A stretch of 64,000 nucleotides of DNA from an uncultured Eubacteriales bacterium (lineage in GTDB: Bacteria > Bacillota > Clostridia > Christensenellales > CAG-314), in the NCBI GenBank assembly GCA_900544545.1, contig UQVY01000003.1, positions 86,751 through 150,750 on the forward strand, written 5' to 3'. The notes beneath the pieces are model-generated. The model made no database searches. It saw nothing but the letters and a program-made list of their open reading frames with translations, and had not been told where the DNA came from. Positions 1-9,034 of the stretch are shown piece after piece. The position numbers and the translations under genes were made by a program. Positions within the stretch are counted from its first letter, which is position 1. Every line of letters begins with the position of its first letter.

Positions 1-57
1 CTTGCGGGGAAGAGCGCGGCTAAGCTCGTTGGAAAGGAGGACGGAGATTCCGAATGA
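1..57 (+). CDS. C-terminal end of an unidentified gene (partial)
   Basis: Frame 1 is open from the window edge and ends at the TGA at 55-57, giving 18 residues that begin LAGKSAAKLV. The stop overlaps the next start as ATGA, so translation is probably coupled. In clostridial genomes an HI0933-like FAD flavoprotein often precedes cmk and ends in a similar GYLAGKSAA-type helix, so that identity is possible, but 18 residues cannot prove it. A GGAGG at about 36-40 inside this tail serves the next gene. Confidence 0.5.
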   Translation, partial: LAGKSAAKLVGKEDGDSE

Positions 58-1070
58 AGACCGTAAGAGGCGCGATAACCGCCGAGAACACCGAAAAAGA
101 CATTGCCGAAAAGACTCGGACGCTTCTGACCGAGATAATGAAAAGGAATTCGCTTTCGGTAAGCGACGCGGAAGCGATTATTTTCTCGACGACCGCTGAT
201 CTTACCGCGTCCTACCCCGCGAAAGCCGCAAGACTTGCGGGATTTTCGGGTACGTCGCTTTTTTCGGTACTGGAGCCTCCGATAGAGGGTTCTCTTCCGA
301 AGTGCATAAGGGTTCTCGTTTTTCTGAAGGAAGGCAAAGACGCGCCGAAATCCGTATATCTCGGCGAAGCGAGGATATTAAGACCTGATCTGGAGGCTTT
401 TATGATAAACATAGCGATCGACGGACCGTCGGGTGCGGGGAAAAGCACCGTTGCGAGGATTCTTGCGGAAAAGCTCGGGATAAGATATCTCGATACGGGC
501 GCGATGTACCGTGCGGTAGCCCTTTATATGCTGAATAAGGGAATAGACTGCTCGGACGCGGAATCCGTGAAGAAGATTCTTGCGGGCGCGGAGGTTTCCG
601 TGCGGACGGCTGGCGGAGAGCAGCGGGTTTTCCTTAACGGAGAGGACGTTTCGGAAGAAATACGGAAACACGTCGTTTCCAAAGCCGCGAGCGACGTATC
701 GGCTGTTCCGGAGGTAAGGCTCGCGATGGTCGGGCTTCAGAGGAAAGCCGCGTCCGAAGGGGATTGCGTGCTTGACGGACGGGACATAGGAACCTTCGTG
801 CTTCCCGACGCCGCGATAAAGATTTTTCTGACCGCCGAGGCAGAAGAAAGAGCGAGGAGAAGGCATCTCGAGCTTAAAGACAAGGGACAGGAAATGCCCT
901 ACGAGGTCGTTCTCGAGGACATACGGACGAGGGACAAAAACGACTCGTCGAGGGCTTTCGCTCCGCTTAAACGCGCCGAGGACGCGATTCTTCTGGATAC
1001 TACGGATATGACTGCGGAGGAAGCCGCGGAATTTATCGCTAAGGAATACTATCGTTTGAAGCGGGCTTGA
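54..1070 (+). CDS. Fused AroH-type chorismate mutase and cytidylate kinase
   Basis: This is one open frame of 338 residues with two complete domains. Residues 1-115 match monofunctional AroH chorismate mutase (chorismate to prephenate). The RGAIT start, KCIRVLV and VYLGEARILRPDLE are visible, and the catalytic set appears intact: R5, E74, R86, Y102. Residues 117-338 are a full-length (d)CMP kinase with P-loop GPSGAGKS (124-131), DGRDIGTF and RDKNDSSR. No stop separates them, so aroH has lost its stop and runs into cmk. A perfect GGAGG at 392-396, five bases before an ATG at 402, could also start a free 222-residue kinase. The family assignments are secure. Whether the cell makes the fusion, the free kinase or both is not known from sequence. 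plsC follows closely. Confidence 0.9.
   Translation: MKTVRGAITAENTEKDIAEKTRTLLTEIMKRNSLSVSDAEAIIFSTTADLTASYPAKAARLAGFSGTSLFSVLEPPIEGSLPKCIRVLVFLKEGKDAPKSVYLGEARILRPDLEAFMINIAIDGPSGAGKSTVARILAEKLGIRYLDTGAMYRAVALYMLNKGIDCSDAESVKKILAGAEVSVRTAGGEQRVFLNGEDVSEEIRKHVVSKAASDVSAVPEVRLAMVGLQRKAASEGDCVLDGRDIGTFVLPDAAIKIFLTAEAEERARRRHLELKDKGQEMPYEVVLEDIRTRDKNDSSRAFAPLKRAEDAILLDTTDMTAEEAAEFIAKEYYRLKRA
392..404 (+). promoter_or_regulatory. Internal Shine-Dalgarno and start for free cytidylate kinase
   Basis: GGAGG at 392-396 is followed by five bases and ATG at 402-404, in frame with the kinase and exactly at the family's usual N-terminus (MINIAIDGPSG). It lies inside the aroH reading frame. This is a near-ideal initiation site, so two products from one mRNA are plausible. 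Confidence 0.7.
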
Positions 1071-1075
1071 CGGAT

Positions 1076-1876
1076 ATGGGATGGTTGCAGAGAAGAAAGG
1101 AGAAGAAAAAGAAGGCTCCGGATTATAAGTTCTTTTACTGGTTCGCGAAGGGCGTGCTCTGGCTTCCGTTGCGGCTTTTTTTCCGTACGAAGGTCTACGG
1201 CTGCCGGAAAATAGGCAAGCGCAAGGTCATCGTCGTTATGAACCACAAGTCCGCGATGGATCCGCTGCTTATGTCGCATTTCATCAGTCCGTCGATGAGT
1301 TTTATAGCCAAGGAGGATCTTGCGAAGAACAAATTCGTTGAGCTTGTCCTTCGTCATCTTAACGTTATTTTCGTGCGGAGAGGCGAAGCCGATATGGGCG
1401 CGCTCGATCAGTCCTTCGACGTTCTCGAGAGCGGGAGGCCGCTCGCGCTTTTTCCCGAAGGCACGAGAAACAGGCAGAACGACGGTACGGTCAGACGCTT
1501 CAAGACCGGGACGGCGTTTTTCGCTCTGGGAGCGCACGCTCCGATAATTCCCGTGGCCGTGGAGAAGTGCGCAAAAGCTGGCGTCAAGAACAGAATGATA
1601 ATCGGTCCCGAATTCGATCTTTCGGAGTTTTACGACGACGAAAAGCAGCCGTCGAGGGACGCTCTTAAAAAGGCGACCGAGAAGATATACAGGCGGGTTA
1701 CCGAGCTTAACGATATCTTTGCCGAATGCAAGGACGACGCGAGCGTGAAGAAGGCTCTTTCCGAGCTTGAAAAGAACCGTCCGGAAAGAGAAAGACGCCT
1801 CGACGAACTCAGGGAAAAGCAGACTCTCGAGGTTCTCGAAGCGGCTATGAGGGAACTCGGCGAAAAGAAGGATTAA
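1076..1876 (+). CDS. plsC: 1-acyl-sn-glycerol-3-phosphate acyltransferase
   Basis: PlsC/LPLAT-family acyltransferase of about 266 residues that acylates lysophosphatidic acid to phosphatidic acid at the membrane. The acyltransferase motif NHKSAMD (NHx4D) and the glycerol-phosphate-binding FPEGTR are both present. A basic N-terminus precedes a hydrophobic segment (WFAKGVLWLPL). The C-terminal 60 residues are charged and helical. An upstream TTG at 1067 overlaps the cmk stop, but I prefer the ATG at 1076; neither has a strong ribosome site, so coupling to cmk is likely. The order cmk-plsC-ispH/rpsA is common in Clostridia. Confidence 0.88.
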   Translation: MGWLQRRKEKKKKAPDYKFFYWFAKGVLWLPLRLFFRTKVYGCRKIGKRKVIVVMNHKSAMDPLLMSHFISPSMSFIAKEDLAKNKFVELVLRHLNVIFVRRGEADMGALDQSFDVLESGRPLALFPEGTRNRQNDGTVRRFKTGTAFFALGAHAPIIPVAVEKCAKAGVKNRMIIGPEFDLSEFYDDEKQPSRDALKKATEKIYRRVTELNDIFAECKDDASVKKALSELEKNRPERERRLDELREKQTLEVLEAAMRELGEKKD

Positions 1877-1912
1877 GCGAAAAAAGGTAAAAGCGAAGGG
1901 CGGATTAAGCGT

Positions 1913-3907
1913 ATGAAGGTCTATACTTACAGAAATAACGGTTTCTGCAACGGCGTTACGAGAGCCGTGGAGACCGCTCTCAATACCGAAGGCGACCGCA
2001 TTTTTACCTACGGGCAGATCGTCCATAACAAGCACGTCGTCCGTATGCTCGAAGAAAAGGGCGTGGGCTGCGTAAACGACCTTTCCTCTCTCCGCGAAGG
2101 AGACACTCTCATAATCCGCGCTCACGGCGCGCCCGAACGGATTTTTGCCGAATGCAGGGAAAGAGGGATAAAGGTCGTCGATGCGACGTGCAGATACGTC
2201 CGTGCGATTCAGGAAAAGGCAGTGGATTATTACAGGCGCGGATATAAGATAGTCATCGTCGGGGACAAAAATCATCCGGAAGTCGTCGGAATCAACGGTT
2301 GGATAAACGACGACGGATTATTAACCGACGGTGAAAGTTATGTGAAGGTTGAGAGTGAAAAAGCGTTGATTTTATTTCAAACGACCTTTATGGAGTCAAA
2401 AATCCAAAAAAGTTTGAAAAATATTGATACTAATAGCGTGAAATCGCTTGAGATTTTTAATTCAATTTGCTATACTACCAAAGATAGGCAAAGTTTTATC
2501 GATTTCGCAGTGCGCGTCAGCGATTGCGTCGTAGTCGTAGGCGACAGAGGGAGTTCCAATACCGGGAAGCTTTTGGAACTTGCAAGGAGCCGAGGCAAGG
2601 ACGCGCTGCTTATAGAGGATCCTGACGAGATGGATACGGGTTTGCTTGTCGGCTATGAAAATATCAGTATAATTGCAGGTGCCTCAACTCCAAAAGAGTT
2701 AGGCGAGGAGGTTTTGTCTAAGATGTTCGTAAACGCAAAAGACGATGTGAATGAAGTTGTCGTTGACAACGAGGTAATGGATGCTGTTGAGAATAATGCA
2801 GCGGAGCAAACAAACGAAGGTAACGAGTTTACTCAGGCGGTCGAAAAGATTCCCACCAAGTATAAGCCTTTAAGGGCAGGTCAGAGAATCAAATGCACTG
2901 TTTCTCATATCGCCGAAGACGGCGTAAGCGTATCCTTCGGATCCAAGCGCGACGGTTTTATTCCCAACGACGAGATCGCTTCGGAAGGCGATATCGAAGA
3001 AATCAAGAAAGGAATGCAGATAGGCGATAGTCTCGAGGTCGTTGTTTTGTCTACGGATAAGAACGTCATTCTGTCTAAAAAACAGGTAGACGAAATCAAT
3101 AAGTATGACGCCATGATCGACGCCATCGAAGGCGGGGCGGAATTTTCCGCGACCGTCAACAAAGTCGTCAAGGGCGGTTTGCTTTCCAAGATCGGCAGCT
3201 ACATAGTATTCATTCCCGCTTCCCACATCAGAAACGGCTACGTCAAGAATCTCGACGCTTATAACGGAAAGACGCTTCGTCTGACTGCTCTTACCGTAGA
3301 TAAGTCCAAGAAGAAGATAGTAGCGAGCCAGAAGGATATCCTTATCCGCGAGAAGCAGGAAAAGGAAGACAATTTCTGGAACAATATCGAAGTAGGCGAG
3401 ATCGTCGAAGGAAAGGTTATGCGCTTTGCGTCCTTCGGCGCGTTCGTTAACGTAAGAGGCTTTGACTGTCTTGCGCACCTTTCCGACCTTTCGTGGAACA
3501 ACATAAAAGAGCCTGGCGAAGTTCTCGAGATCGGTAAGACCTACGAATTCGTGGTTCTGAAGCTCGACAGAGCGGCCAACAGAGTATCCGTCGGATATAA
3601 GCAGCTTCAGCCTCATCCGTGGCAGGTAGCCGCAGAGAAATTCGCTGTCGGTACCGTTCATCAGGGTAAGGTTGCGAGACTCGTTCCTTACGGAGCTTTC
3701 ATCGAACTCGACAAGGGTATCGACGGTCTTCTTCATATCAGCAACGTATCGTGGGATTGGATTTCCGATATATCTCAGGTTCTTAAAGTCGGCGACGTCA
3801 TCGACGTACAGGTTATGGATTTCGACGGAGAGAACAAGCGTATCACGCTCTCGAGAAAGGCTACGATCGAACAGCCCACAATTGCGGTTGAAGAAGTGCG
3901 CAAATAA
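1913..3907 (+). CDS. ispH: 4-hydroxy-3-methylbut-2-enyl diphosphate reductase fused to ribosomal protein S1
   Basis: 664-residue bifunctional protein known from Clostridia. Residues 1-275 are IspH, the last enzyme of the MEP isoprenoid pathway. The three 4Fe-4S cysteines are C12 (GFCNGV), C93 (VDATC) and C186 (NSICYTT), and the catalytic glutamate lies in NHPEV (E123). A linker of about 45 acidic residues leads to four S1 RNA-binding OB domains (roughly 320-390, 405-475, 490-565, 575-650); the third and fourth carry the typical GAF(V/I) turn. Bases of about 2320-2500 and 2650-2840 are noticeably more AT-rich, with different codon choice, than the flanks. A strong terminator follows. Confidence 0.93.
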   Translation: MKVYTYRNNGFCNGVTRAVETALNTEGDRIFTYGQIVHNKHVVRMLEEKGVGCVNDLSSLREGDTLIIRAHGAPERIFAECRERGIKVVDATCRYVRAIQEKAVDYYRRGYKIVIVGDKNHPEVVGINGWINDDGLLTDGESYVKVESEKALILFQTTFMESKIQKSLKNIDTNSVKSLEIFNSICYTTKDRQSFIDFAVRVSDCVVVVGDRGSSNTGKLLELARSRGKDALLIEDPDEMDTGLLVGYENISIIAGASTPKELGEEVLSKMFVNAKDDVNEVVVDNEVMDAVENNAAEQTNEGNEFTQAVEKIPTKYKPLRAGQRIKCTVSHIAEDGVSVSFGSKRDGFIPNDEIASEGDIEEIKKGMQIGDSLEVVVLSTDKNVILSKKQVDEINKYDAMIDAIEGGAEFSATVNKVVKGGLLSKIGSYIVFIPASHIRNGYVKNLDAYNGKTLRLTALTVDKSKKKIVASQKDILIREKQEKEDNFWNNIEVGEIVEGKVMRFASFGAFVNVRGFDCLAHLSDLSWNNIKEPGEVLEIGKTYEFVVLKLDRAANRVSVGYKQLQPHPWQVAAEKFAVGTVHQGKVARLVPYGAFIELDKGIDGLLHISNVSWDWISDISQVLKVGDVIDVQVMDFDGENKRITLSRKATIEQPTIAVEEVRK

Positions 3908-3925
3908 TATTTTTAAGGAAAACTG

Positions 3926-3954
3926 CCCGACGCAAAAAAGCGTCGGGTTTTTTT
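3926..3954 (+). terminator. Intrinsic terminator after ispH-rpsA
   Basis: Perfect 8-bp stem CCCGACGC/GCGTCGGG around an A6 loop, followed by seven T. It ends the aroH/cmk-plsC-ispH/rpsA transcript. Confidence 0.92.
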
Positions 3955-3960
3955 ATGTCT

Positions 3961-3991
3961 TTGCATAACCTCGGTGGACGGTAAGTATAAT
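3961..3991 (+). promoter_or_regulatory. Possible promoter of the sipL-like gene
   Basis: TTGCAT and TATAAT separated by 19 bp, slightly long. The -10 overlaps an upstream ATG at 3990, which argues that translation starts at 4020 instead. A sporulation sigma factor could also act here; I see no clear sigmaE box. Confidence 0.4.
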
Positions 3992-4019
3992 GTATAAGCA
4001 AATCTATCGAGGTGCAGAT

Positions 4020-5495
4020 ATGGAAAAGACGATAAAAAGCAGCTACCGCGGAAGAATGAAAGAGCGCGAGTTCACGGTCAACGCGAGGATTCTTGCCCGA
4101 CGGGACGATCTTGCGGAGGTGCTTGCCTCTTCTGCGGACGTAACCGAAACGCGCGTGCGCAGAGAGGGCGGAGAAATGACTCTTTCGGGCAGAATAAACG
4201 TAAGGGTGCTTTGTATAGACGAAGAAAGGAAGCCCGTCGCGCTCAACTACAACGTAGATTACGACGAAAGTTTCGAAGCCGATGAAATCGGAGAGGACGC
4301 GCGAGTAGCCGCTACCGTGAGCGTAGAGGAAATGACCGTACGGATTCTCGGCGGAAGGGAGGCGGAAATAACTCTTCGCTGCAAGGCTCGGGGCGAGGTC
4401 TGCCGCGATTACGAAACGACTGCGGAGGAAATGCCCGAAGGCGTGATTACCAAGACCGAGAGCGTGAGCGTCGGACGGATTTCCGCTCGGAGCGAGAACC
4501 GCTTTACGGTTACCCACGAAACTCCTCTTCCTGCGGGAGAAACTCTGCTTCAGACCGACGCCGGCGCGATAATAACGGGAGCCTCTGTAAGCGACGAAGT
4601 TCTGACTCTTTCGGGGAAGGTGTTTTTCCGTCCGGTTTATATGACCGAAGAGGGCTTGCCGCGCGCGACTCTCACGGCTGTTCCCTTTACGGAGGAGATT
4701 GAAGCCAAGGGATTCTCGGGCGGAACACCTCTTGCCGAGGTAAAGGTAACCGACCTCCGCGTCAGGATAACCGAGGAGGAAGGCGCGTCTTTTCTGAACG
4801 CCGAATTCACTCTGAGCGCGACGGCGACCGATTTTGTCCTGCAATCCGAAGAATGCGTAAAAGACTGTTACAGCACGGATTACGAGCTTATAAAAACCGA
4901 AGCCGAGATTATCGGCGCGGTTTACAAGGGAATGACTTTAGCCGAGGTCGGTTTCGGCGGAAACGTTCCCTGCGACGAGCCTGCGGCGAGAGTATTGGGG
5001 CTTTTCGACACGGGAGCCTCGGGAATAACCGCGGAGGCGGGCGAGGGTACGGTTCAGCTCTCGGGAATGGTTACGGGAAGCTTCGTTTATCTCGACGCGG
5101 ACGATAAGATTCGTTCGCAGACCTTTGCTTTGCCCTTTGCCGCGCTGGTAAGCGTCCCCGAATGCACGGAAAGGTCCGAAGTGACCGCCGACGCTCTCGT
5201 AACCGACGCCGCCGTCAGGAGAAACGGCTCGGGAGCCGACGTCGCGGGTACGATAACGGTAACGCTCAACGCAGTGAGCAACGAAAAGCGCCGCATAATC
5301 GGAAGCGTGCTTCTCGGCGAGAAGAAAGAGCCGTCGGGTGCGGCGATAGAAGCCGTGATAGCCGAAGCGGGCGAAGACGCGTGGTCTGTGGGGAAGGCTC
5401 TGAATATGCGTCCCGAGGAGGTCCTCGAACTCAATCCCCGACTTTCCGAGCCTCTTTCCGAGCCGACGAGAATCGTAGTCTACCACAAGCTCTGA
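4020..5495 (+). CDS. SipL-like spore coat morphogenesis protein (DUF3794 repeats, C-terminal LysM)
   Basis: 491 residues. Most of the protein is beta-rich, with repeated segments of the DUF3794/SipL type (patterns such as GRINVRVLC, GKVFFRPVY, GMVTGSFVYL). The last 45 residues form a LysM-like module (AWSVGKALNMRPEEVLELNP). In spore-forming Clostridia, SipL binds SpoIVA and anchors the coat on the forespore surface; that role is transferred by family. I chose the ATG at 4020 because GAGGTG sits just before it, while the ATG at 3990 overlaps a -10-like box. It is monocistronic after a terminator. Its 3' end starts a degenerate 47-bp direct repeat. Confidence 0.75.
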   Translation: MEKTIKSSYRGRMKEREFTVNARILARRDDLAEVLASSADVTETRVRREGGEMTLSGRINVRVLCIDEERKPVALNYNVDYDESFEADEIGEDARVAATVSVEEMTVRILGGREAEITLRCKARGEVCRDYETTAEEMPEGVITKTESVSVGRISARSENRFTVTHETPLPAGETLLQTDAGAIITGASVSDEVLTLSGKVFFRPVYMTEEGLPRATLTAVPFTEEIEAKGFSGGTPLAEVKVTDLRVRITEEEGASFLNAEFTLSATATDFVLQSEECVKDCYSTDYELIKTEAEIIGAVYKGMTLAEVGFGGNVPCDEPAARVLGLFDTGASGITAEAGEGTVQLSGMVTGSFVYLDADDKIRSQTFALPFAALVSVPECTERSEVTADALVTDAAVRRNGSGADVAGTITVTLNAVSNEKRRIIGSVLLGEKKEPSGAAIEAVIAEAGEDAWSVGKALNMRPEEVLELNPRLSEPLSEPTRIVVYHKL

Positions 5496-5555
5496 TTCGG
5501 CTTATTAGTCGTAATTTTCGACCGATTTACGATGATTTCCGATTCGGCTTATAAT
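5493..5555 (+). repeat. 47-bp-period direct repeat starting at the sipL-like stop codon
   Basis: GATTCGGCTTAT occurs at 5494 and again at 5541, with similar flanking bases. The first copy contains the stop codon. The rest of the spacer to 5670 holds nothing else I recognise; addA, the usual addB partner, is not here. Confidence 0.5.
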
Positions 5556-5670
5556 AATCTCCGACTCCGTTTATCCGTTATAAGCTCTGAATTCCGCGGG
5601 TTTTTCCGAGCGGCGACTACGGGGTTTTCTCTGCGGAGGAGTCTTTTCTGCGGACTTTTTCCGAAGCGAT

Positions 5671-8600
5671 TTATCTTTCCGGACGCGCGGCGGTGTCGAA
5701 ATGCGGACAGATTTCGGCGTAGTCGCAGAATTCGCAGGCGTTTTCGACGGGCGAGGGTGCCGAATGTCCCTTATAGCAGGCTTTGACGGCGTTTTCGTAC
5801 ATTTTTAGGGTATATTCCTCGAACTTTTTAAGCGTATCCTCCGAAACGACGGCGGCTTTCCTTTTGAGCTGACCGTCGTTTTTCTTTTCTATGCCGAGTT
5901 TAAGGCTTTTACCCTTGACTCGGAGGTCGTTGTCGATGGCTTCGGCGGTTTCCGCGTCGTCGACGGTGAGTCCCGACCAGCAGAAGGATTTGTCCTCCTC
6001 GCTGCGGTACTTGTCGTTGAGCTTCATATAATACAGCCCGGCGACCTCGAATTGCTCCGAGAGTGCGGTAATATAGGTCGTGAGCTGAAGTTTCGTTCCC
6101 ATAAAGAGGGCCTTGTCGCTGAAATCCGCGCTTCCCGTCTTATAATCGACGACCACGGCTTTGTTCCCGAAGACGTCCGTTCTGTCGATGATACCGGTGA
6201 TTCGGGTTTTTCCGTATTCGGTTCCGACGAGGACGTTCCCGAATCGTCTTTCGAGGTATGCGGGTTTGAAGTCCGAACGTTCTGTCTGTTCGATAGCTGC
6301 TCTGAGGGCTGCCGAGCATTCGGCTTTTAGTCTGCGGAGGAGGGAAGCATTTTTCTCTTTTGCGAGGAAGGAGCGTATATAATCGTCCGATTCCACGGCT
6401 CGGTCGAAGATGATTTCGCTTCTTCGGGCGGTCTGTTCGGGCGTTTCGGAGAAGTCGGGGTTCCTGACGAATGGTAAAAGTCCCTTTTCGAGGACCTCGT
6501 GGACGAGCGTTCCGATAAGGGCCGCCGAAGGGTCCTCGTCCTTCTGCCGCGGTTTAAGACCGACCTCGTAGCGAAGGAAGTGTTTCAGCGGACAGGAGTA
6601 ATAGCTTTCGACGCGGCTCGCACTCATTTCGGAGAGCTTGTCCGTCGTCGGTTCGGGGAGGTCCGCGTAATCGGGCGGCGGCGGCGTAAGAAGCTCTTCC
6701 GCGGGCGGTTTCCCCGTGAGGTAATAAAGCGGCGAGGCGTCTTTTACGGGGAGGTCGTAGGACATAGAGTCGGAGAGGATTTCGAGGAGGGTGTTTTTTG
6801 CCGACGCGAGGTTCATATAGCGTTCGGGTTTGCGGTAGAACCTTGTATATACCGGCGCGGGATAGCCGTTTTCTCCTACGAAGATTCTGACGAGGCTTTT
6901 CACGCATACCGACGGAGAGAGGATTTTGCCGCCGATTGGCGAAAGGGAAGCGTAGCTTATGCGGAGCGTCCGGTATTTTTCGAGGAAGAGCTGATATATA
7001 TCGAAGCGTTCGCGCTGATTGAGGGTTCTGACCGACGGACGGATATCCGCGCCTGCGCGGGCGAGAATTTCGAGGTTTTCGTCCGAAAGCAGTCCCGAGT
7101 CGCTTTTTATTATGGGGAAAACCTCGTCGTTCGCTCCGAGAACGGCTACGTGCCCGTAATTATGTCTTCTTGCCTTGGCCATTTCTATGAATTCCACGGT
7201 ATTTCGGGTTATGGGGAGAACGGAGAGGTCCGCGGCTTCCATTCCCTTCGACAGGATTTCCGAAAAGATTTTAAGTCCGACTTCGGTTTCTCCGAGGAAC
7301 TCTTCTATCGAATCCAGAATTTCCGTAAGTTTTTCGACGGCTCTTTCCGTGCGGTAATAATACGGTAAGAAGTCGTTTTCCTTAAGCGTCCGCGAGAGTA
7401 TTCCGGTGCGTTCTTCGGCGTTGCAAAGGGAAACGAGCCTTCTTGCGGCTTGCGTATAAAGAGAGGCTGCCGCGGTTTTGGGGAGGGGTTCACCCGCGAG
7501 GCGAAGGAACTCTTTTCTTATGCGTTCGGCCCGGACGTAATTCTCCGAATCCTTCTCGTAAGCGAAGGGTTTTTCGGTTATGCGGCAGTTATATTTCTCG
7601 ACGTAATTCCTGAACGCGCAAAGGTCGTCGTAGTCCGCCGCGAAGTAGAAGTTTTCGGCGAAGGACGCGATTCTGTCGACGGAGGGAGTGTCCTCCGAAA
7701 GGCGGAAAAACGACGTAACGAACTGACCGAGGGGCGTTGCGAGAAGGGAGGATTTTCTTTCGAGGAAGTAGGGTATCCCGTAGGAAGGGAAAACCGCGTC
7801 TATCGAAGCAGAGTATCGTTTCGCGTCGCTTAAAATCACCGTAAAGTCCCCGAATTTCGCGCCTTTCGCGACCATATCCGATATGTATCTCGCGAGTCCT
7901 CTTACCTCGTCCGAGGGCGACGAGCCGTTATAAAGGAAGAATTTCTTCGGGAGTTTCCGCGGCTTTTCGGGAACGAGCGCGCTCATAAGGTATTTTTGAA
8001 GATAAGCCGTGTCCTCGTCGGTAACGTTTCCGATTTCTATATCGAAGTTTTCGGGCTTGAGTTTGTTTTTGTCTATGAGTTTTGCGGCGATGCTTCTGAC
8101 CGACGAAAAGACCTCGTTGAGGTACAGGCTGCAATGCGAGCTTTCGTCCGAGAATGTCGAGGAAACGGTTACGGATTTTGAAAAGAGGACGAGCTTTTCG
8201 ACGATTTCCGTTTCCTGCGCGGAGAAGTTATCGAAGTCCTTGAAATAGAAATGAGCGTTCGCGACCGTATCCGAATAAGGTATAGCCGCAGAGAGCGAAG
8301 AGAGCTTGTCCGAGCTGTCCGAATAGCCCTTTCCGAGATAATCGAGATAGAGCTTATAGACCGTGCGTATATCGGCGATTTTTCCGCGCAGGCGTTCGGG
8401 GAGCTTTTCGGGGATAATGTTTTCGGGCTTTACGAGGGAATAACGGAGCTGATTTATGACGTCGCGTAGAGAGCGCACGAGGCCGTAGGTTATTCCGCCT
8501 CCGGTGAGGGTAGGGATATCCTTTCTGTTTTCGGTTATAAGTCGCGTGAGGATAAGTACGCAGTTCTCGCCGCCGACGTAAGCCGAGAGGGGAACGATTC

Positions 8601-8811
8601 TCGACGCGAACCTTCTGAAAGTCGTAACCTGTACGTTGAGGCAGGTTCCCAGAGCTTTAAGGAGTTCCTCTTCGGCTGTGAGAGTATACCTGTCGGGGAC
8701 TACGAGCATACGGATTTCGCTCAGGTCGGATTTATCGGCGGCTTTGATTTTCGAAATAAGAGCGTCGTTTGCTCCGTCGAACGTCGGGTGCGCAATAAGA
8801 GTAAGCTTCAT
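5671..8811 (-). CDS. addB: ATP-dependent helicase/deoxyribonuclease subunit B
   Basis: AddB of about 1,046 residues, the RecBCD-like double-strand-break end-processing subunit of Firmicutes. The C-terminal PD-(D/E)XK nuclease is clear: GTLVHEVLE, GIIDRTD and VVDYKTG. The iron-sulfur cysteines that flank it are present: YYSCPLKHF and ACEFCDYAEICPHF. The N-terminus (MKLTLIAHPTFDGAND) aligns with the AddB helicase start but lacks the usual GxxGxGKT Walker A motif. Start chosen at 8811 because GGAGG precedes it at 8817-8821; ATGs at 8829 and 8856 overlap a promoter-like sequence. addA is not adjacent. Confidence 0.85.
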   Translation of the reverse strand: MKLTLIAHPTFDGANDALISKIKAADKSDLSEIRMLVVPDRYTLTAEEELLKALGTCLNVQVTTFRRFASRIVPLSAYVGGENCVLILTRLITENRKDIPTLTGGGITYGLVRSLRDVINQLRYSLVKPENIIPEKLPERLRGKIADIRTVYKLYLDYLGKGYSDSSDKLSSLSAAIPYSDTVANAHFYFKDFDNFSAQETEIVEKLVLFSKSVTVSSTFSDESSHCSLYLNEVFSSVRSIAAKLIDKNKLKPENFDIEIGNVTDEDTAYLQKYLMSALVPEKPRKLPKKFFLYNGSSPSDEVRGLARYISDMVAKGAKFGDFTVILSDAKRYSASIDAVFPSYGIPYFLERKSSLLATPLGQFVTSFFRLSEDTPSVDRIASFAENFYFAADYDDLCAFRNYVEKYNCRITEKPFAYEKDSENYVRAERIRKEFLRLAGEPLPKTAAASLYTQAARRLVSLCNAEERTGILSRTLKENDFLPYYYRTERAVEKLTEILDSIEEFLGETEVGLKIFSEILSKGMEAADLSVLPITRNTVEFIEMAKARRHNYGHVAVLGANDEVFPIIKSDSGLLSDENLEILARAGADIRPSVRTLNQRERFDIYQLFLEKYRTLRISYASLSPIGGKILSPSVCVKSLVRIFVGENGYPAPVYTRFYRKPERYMNLASAKNTLLEILSDSMSYDLPVKDASPLYYLTGKPPAEELLTPPPPDYADLPEPTTDKLSEMSASRVESYYSCPLKHFLRYEVGLKPRQKDEDPSAALIGTLVHEVLEKGLLPFVRNPDFSETPEQTARRSEIIFDRAVESDDYIRSFLAKEKNASLLRRLKAECSAALRAAIEQTERSDFKPAYLERRFGNVLVGTEYGKTRITGIIDRTDVFGNKAVVVDYKTGSADFSDKALFMGTKLQLTTYITALSEQFEVAGLYYMKLNDKYRSEEDKSFCWSGLTVDDAETAEAIDNDLRVKGKSLKLGIEKKNDGQLKRKAAVVSEDTLKKFEEYTLKMYENAVKACYKGHSAPSPVENACEFCDYAEICPHFDTAARPER

Positions 8812-8827
8812 ATCGACCTCCGTTTTC

Positions 8828-8856
8828 ATTATACCACCTTTTCTCTTTTTAATCAA
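8828..8856 (-). promoter_or_regulatory. Promoter-like sequence for addB
   Basis: On the minus strand TTGATT (8851-8856), a 17-bp spacer, and TATAAT (8828-8833). It covers two candidate ATGs and would leave a leader of only about ten bases before the ATG at 8811. Confidence 0.5.
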
Positions 8857-8945
8857 GCCGCCCGCGCCCGTAAAAAGTCCGTTCTCTCCGACCTCCGATT
8901 GCGGGAAAGTCCTCCGGTTCGATAAATCCGCTTTTAATTCCGCAA

Positions 8946-9008
8946 CAGTCCCATTTCCGCGCAGTTTTTCCGAAGTAGTCCCCTTTCTGCGCAGTTTTTC
9001 CGAAAGAG
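8946..9008. repeat. 30-bp-period direct repeat between addB and murG
   Basis: GCGCAGTTTTTCCGAA occurs at 8959 and 8989, each preceded by a similar AGTCCC-TTTC tract. It is two degenerate tandem copies, with no reading frame conserved. Confidence 0.6.
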
Positions 9009-9034
9009 CCGATTCCGACGTTCCTTTTTCGTGT

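Noticed and set aside
1049..2275. Long minus-strand open frame opposite plsC and ispH
   Set aside because: It has no family features and lies opposite two clear genes. Biased codon use (few TTA, CTA, TCA) leaves many long antisense frames in this genome.
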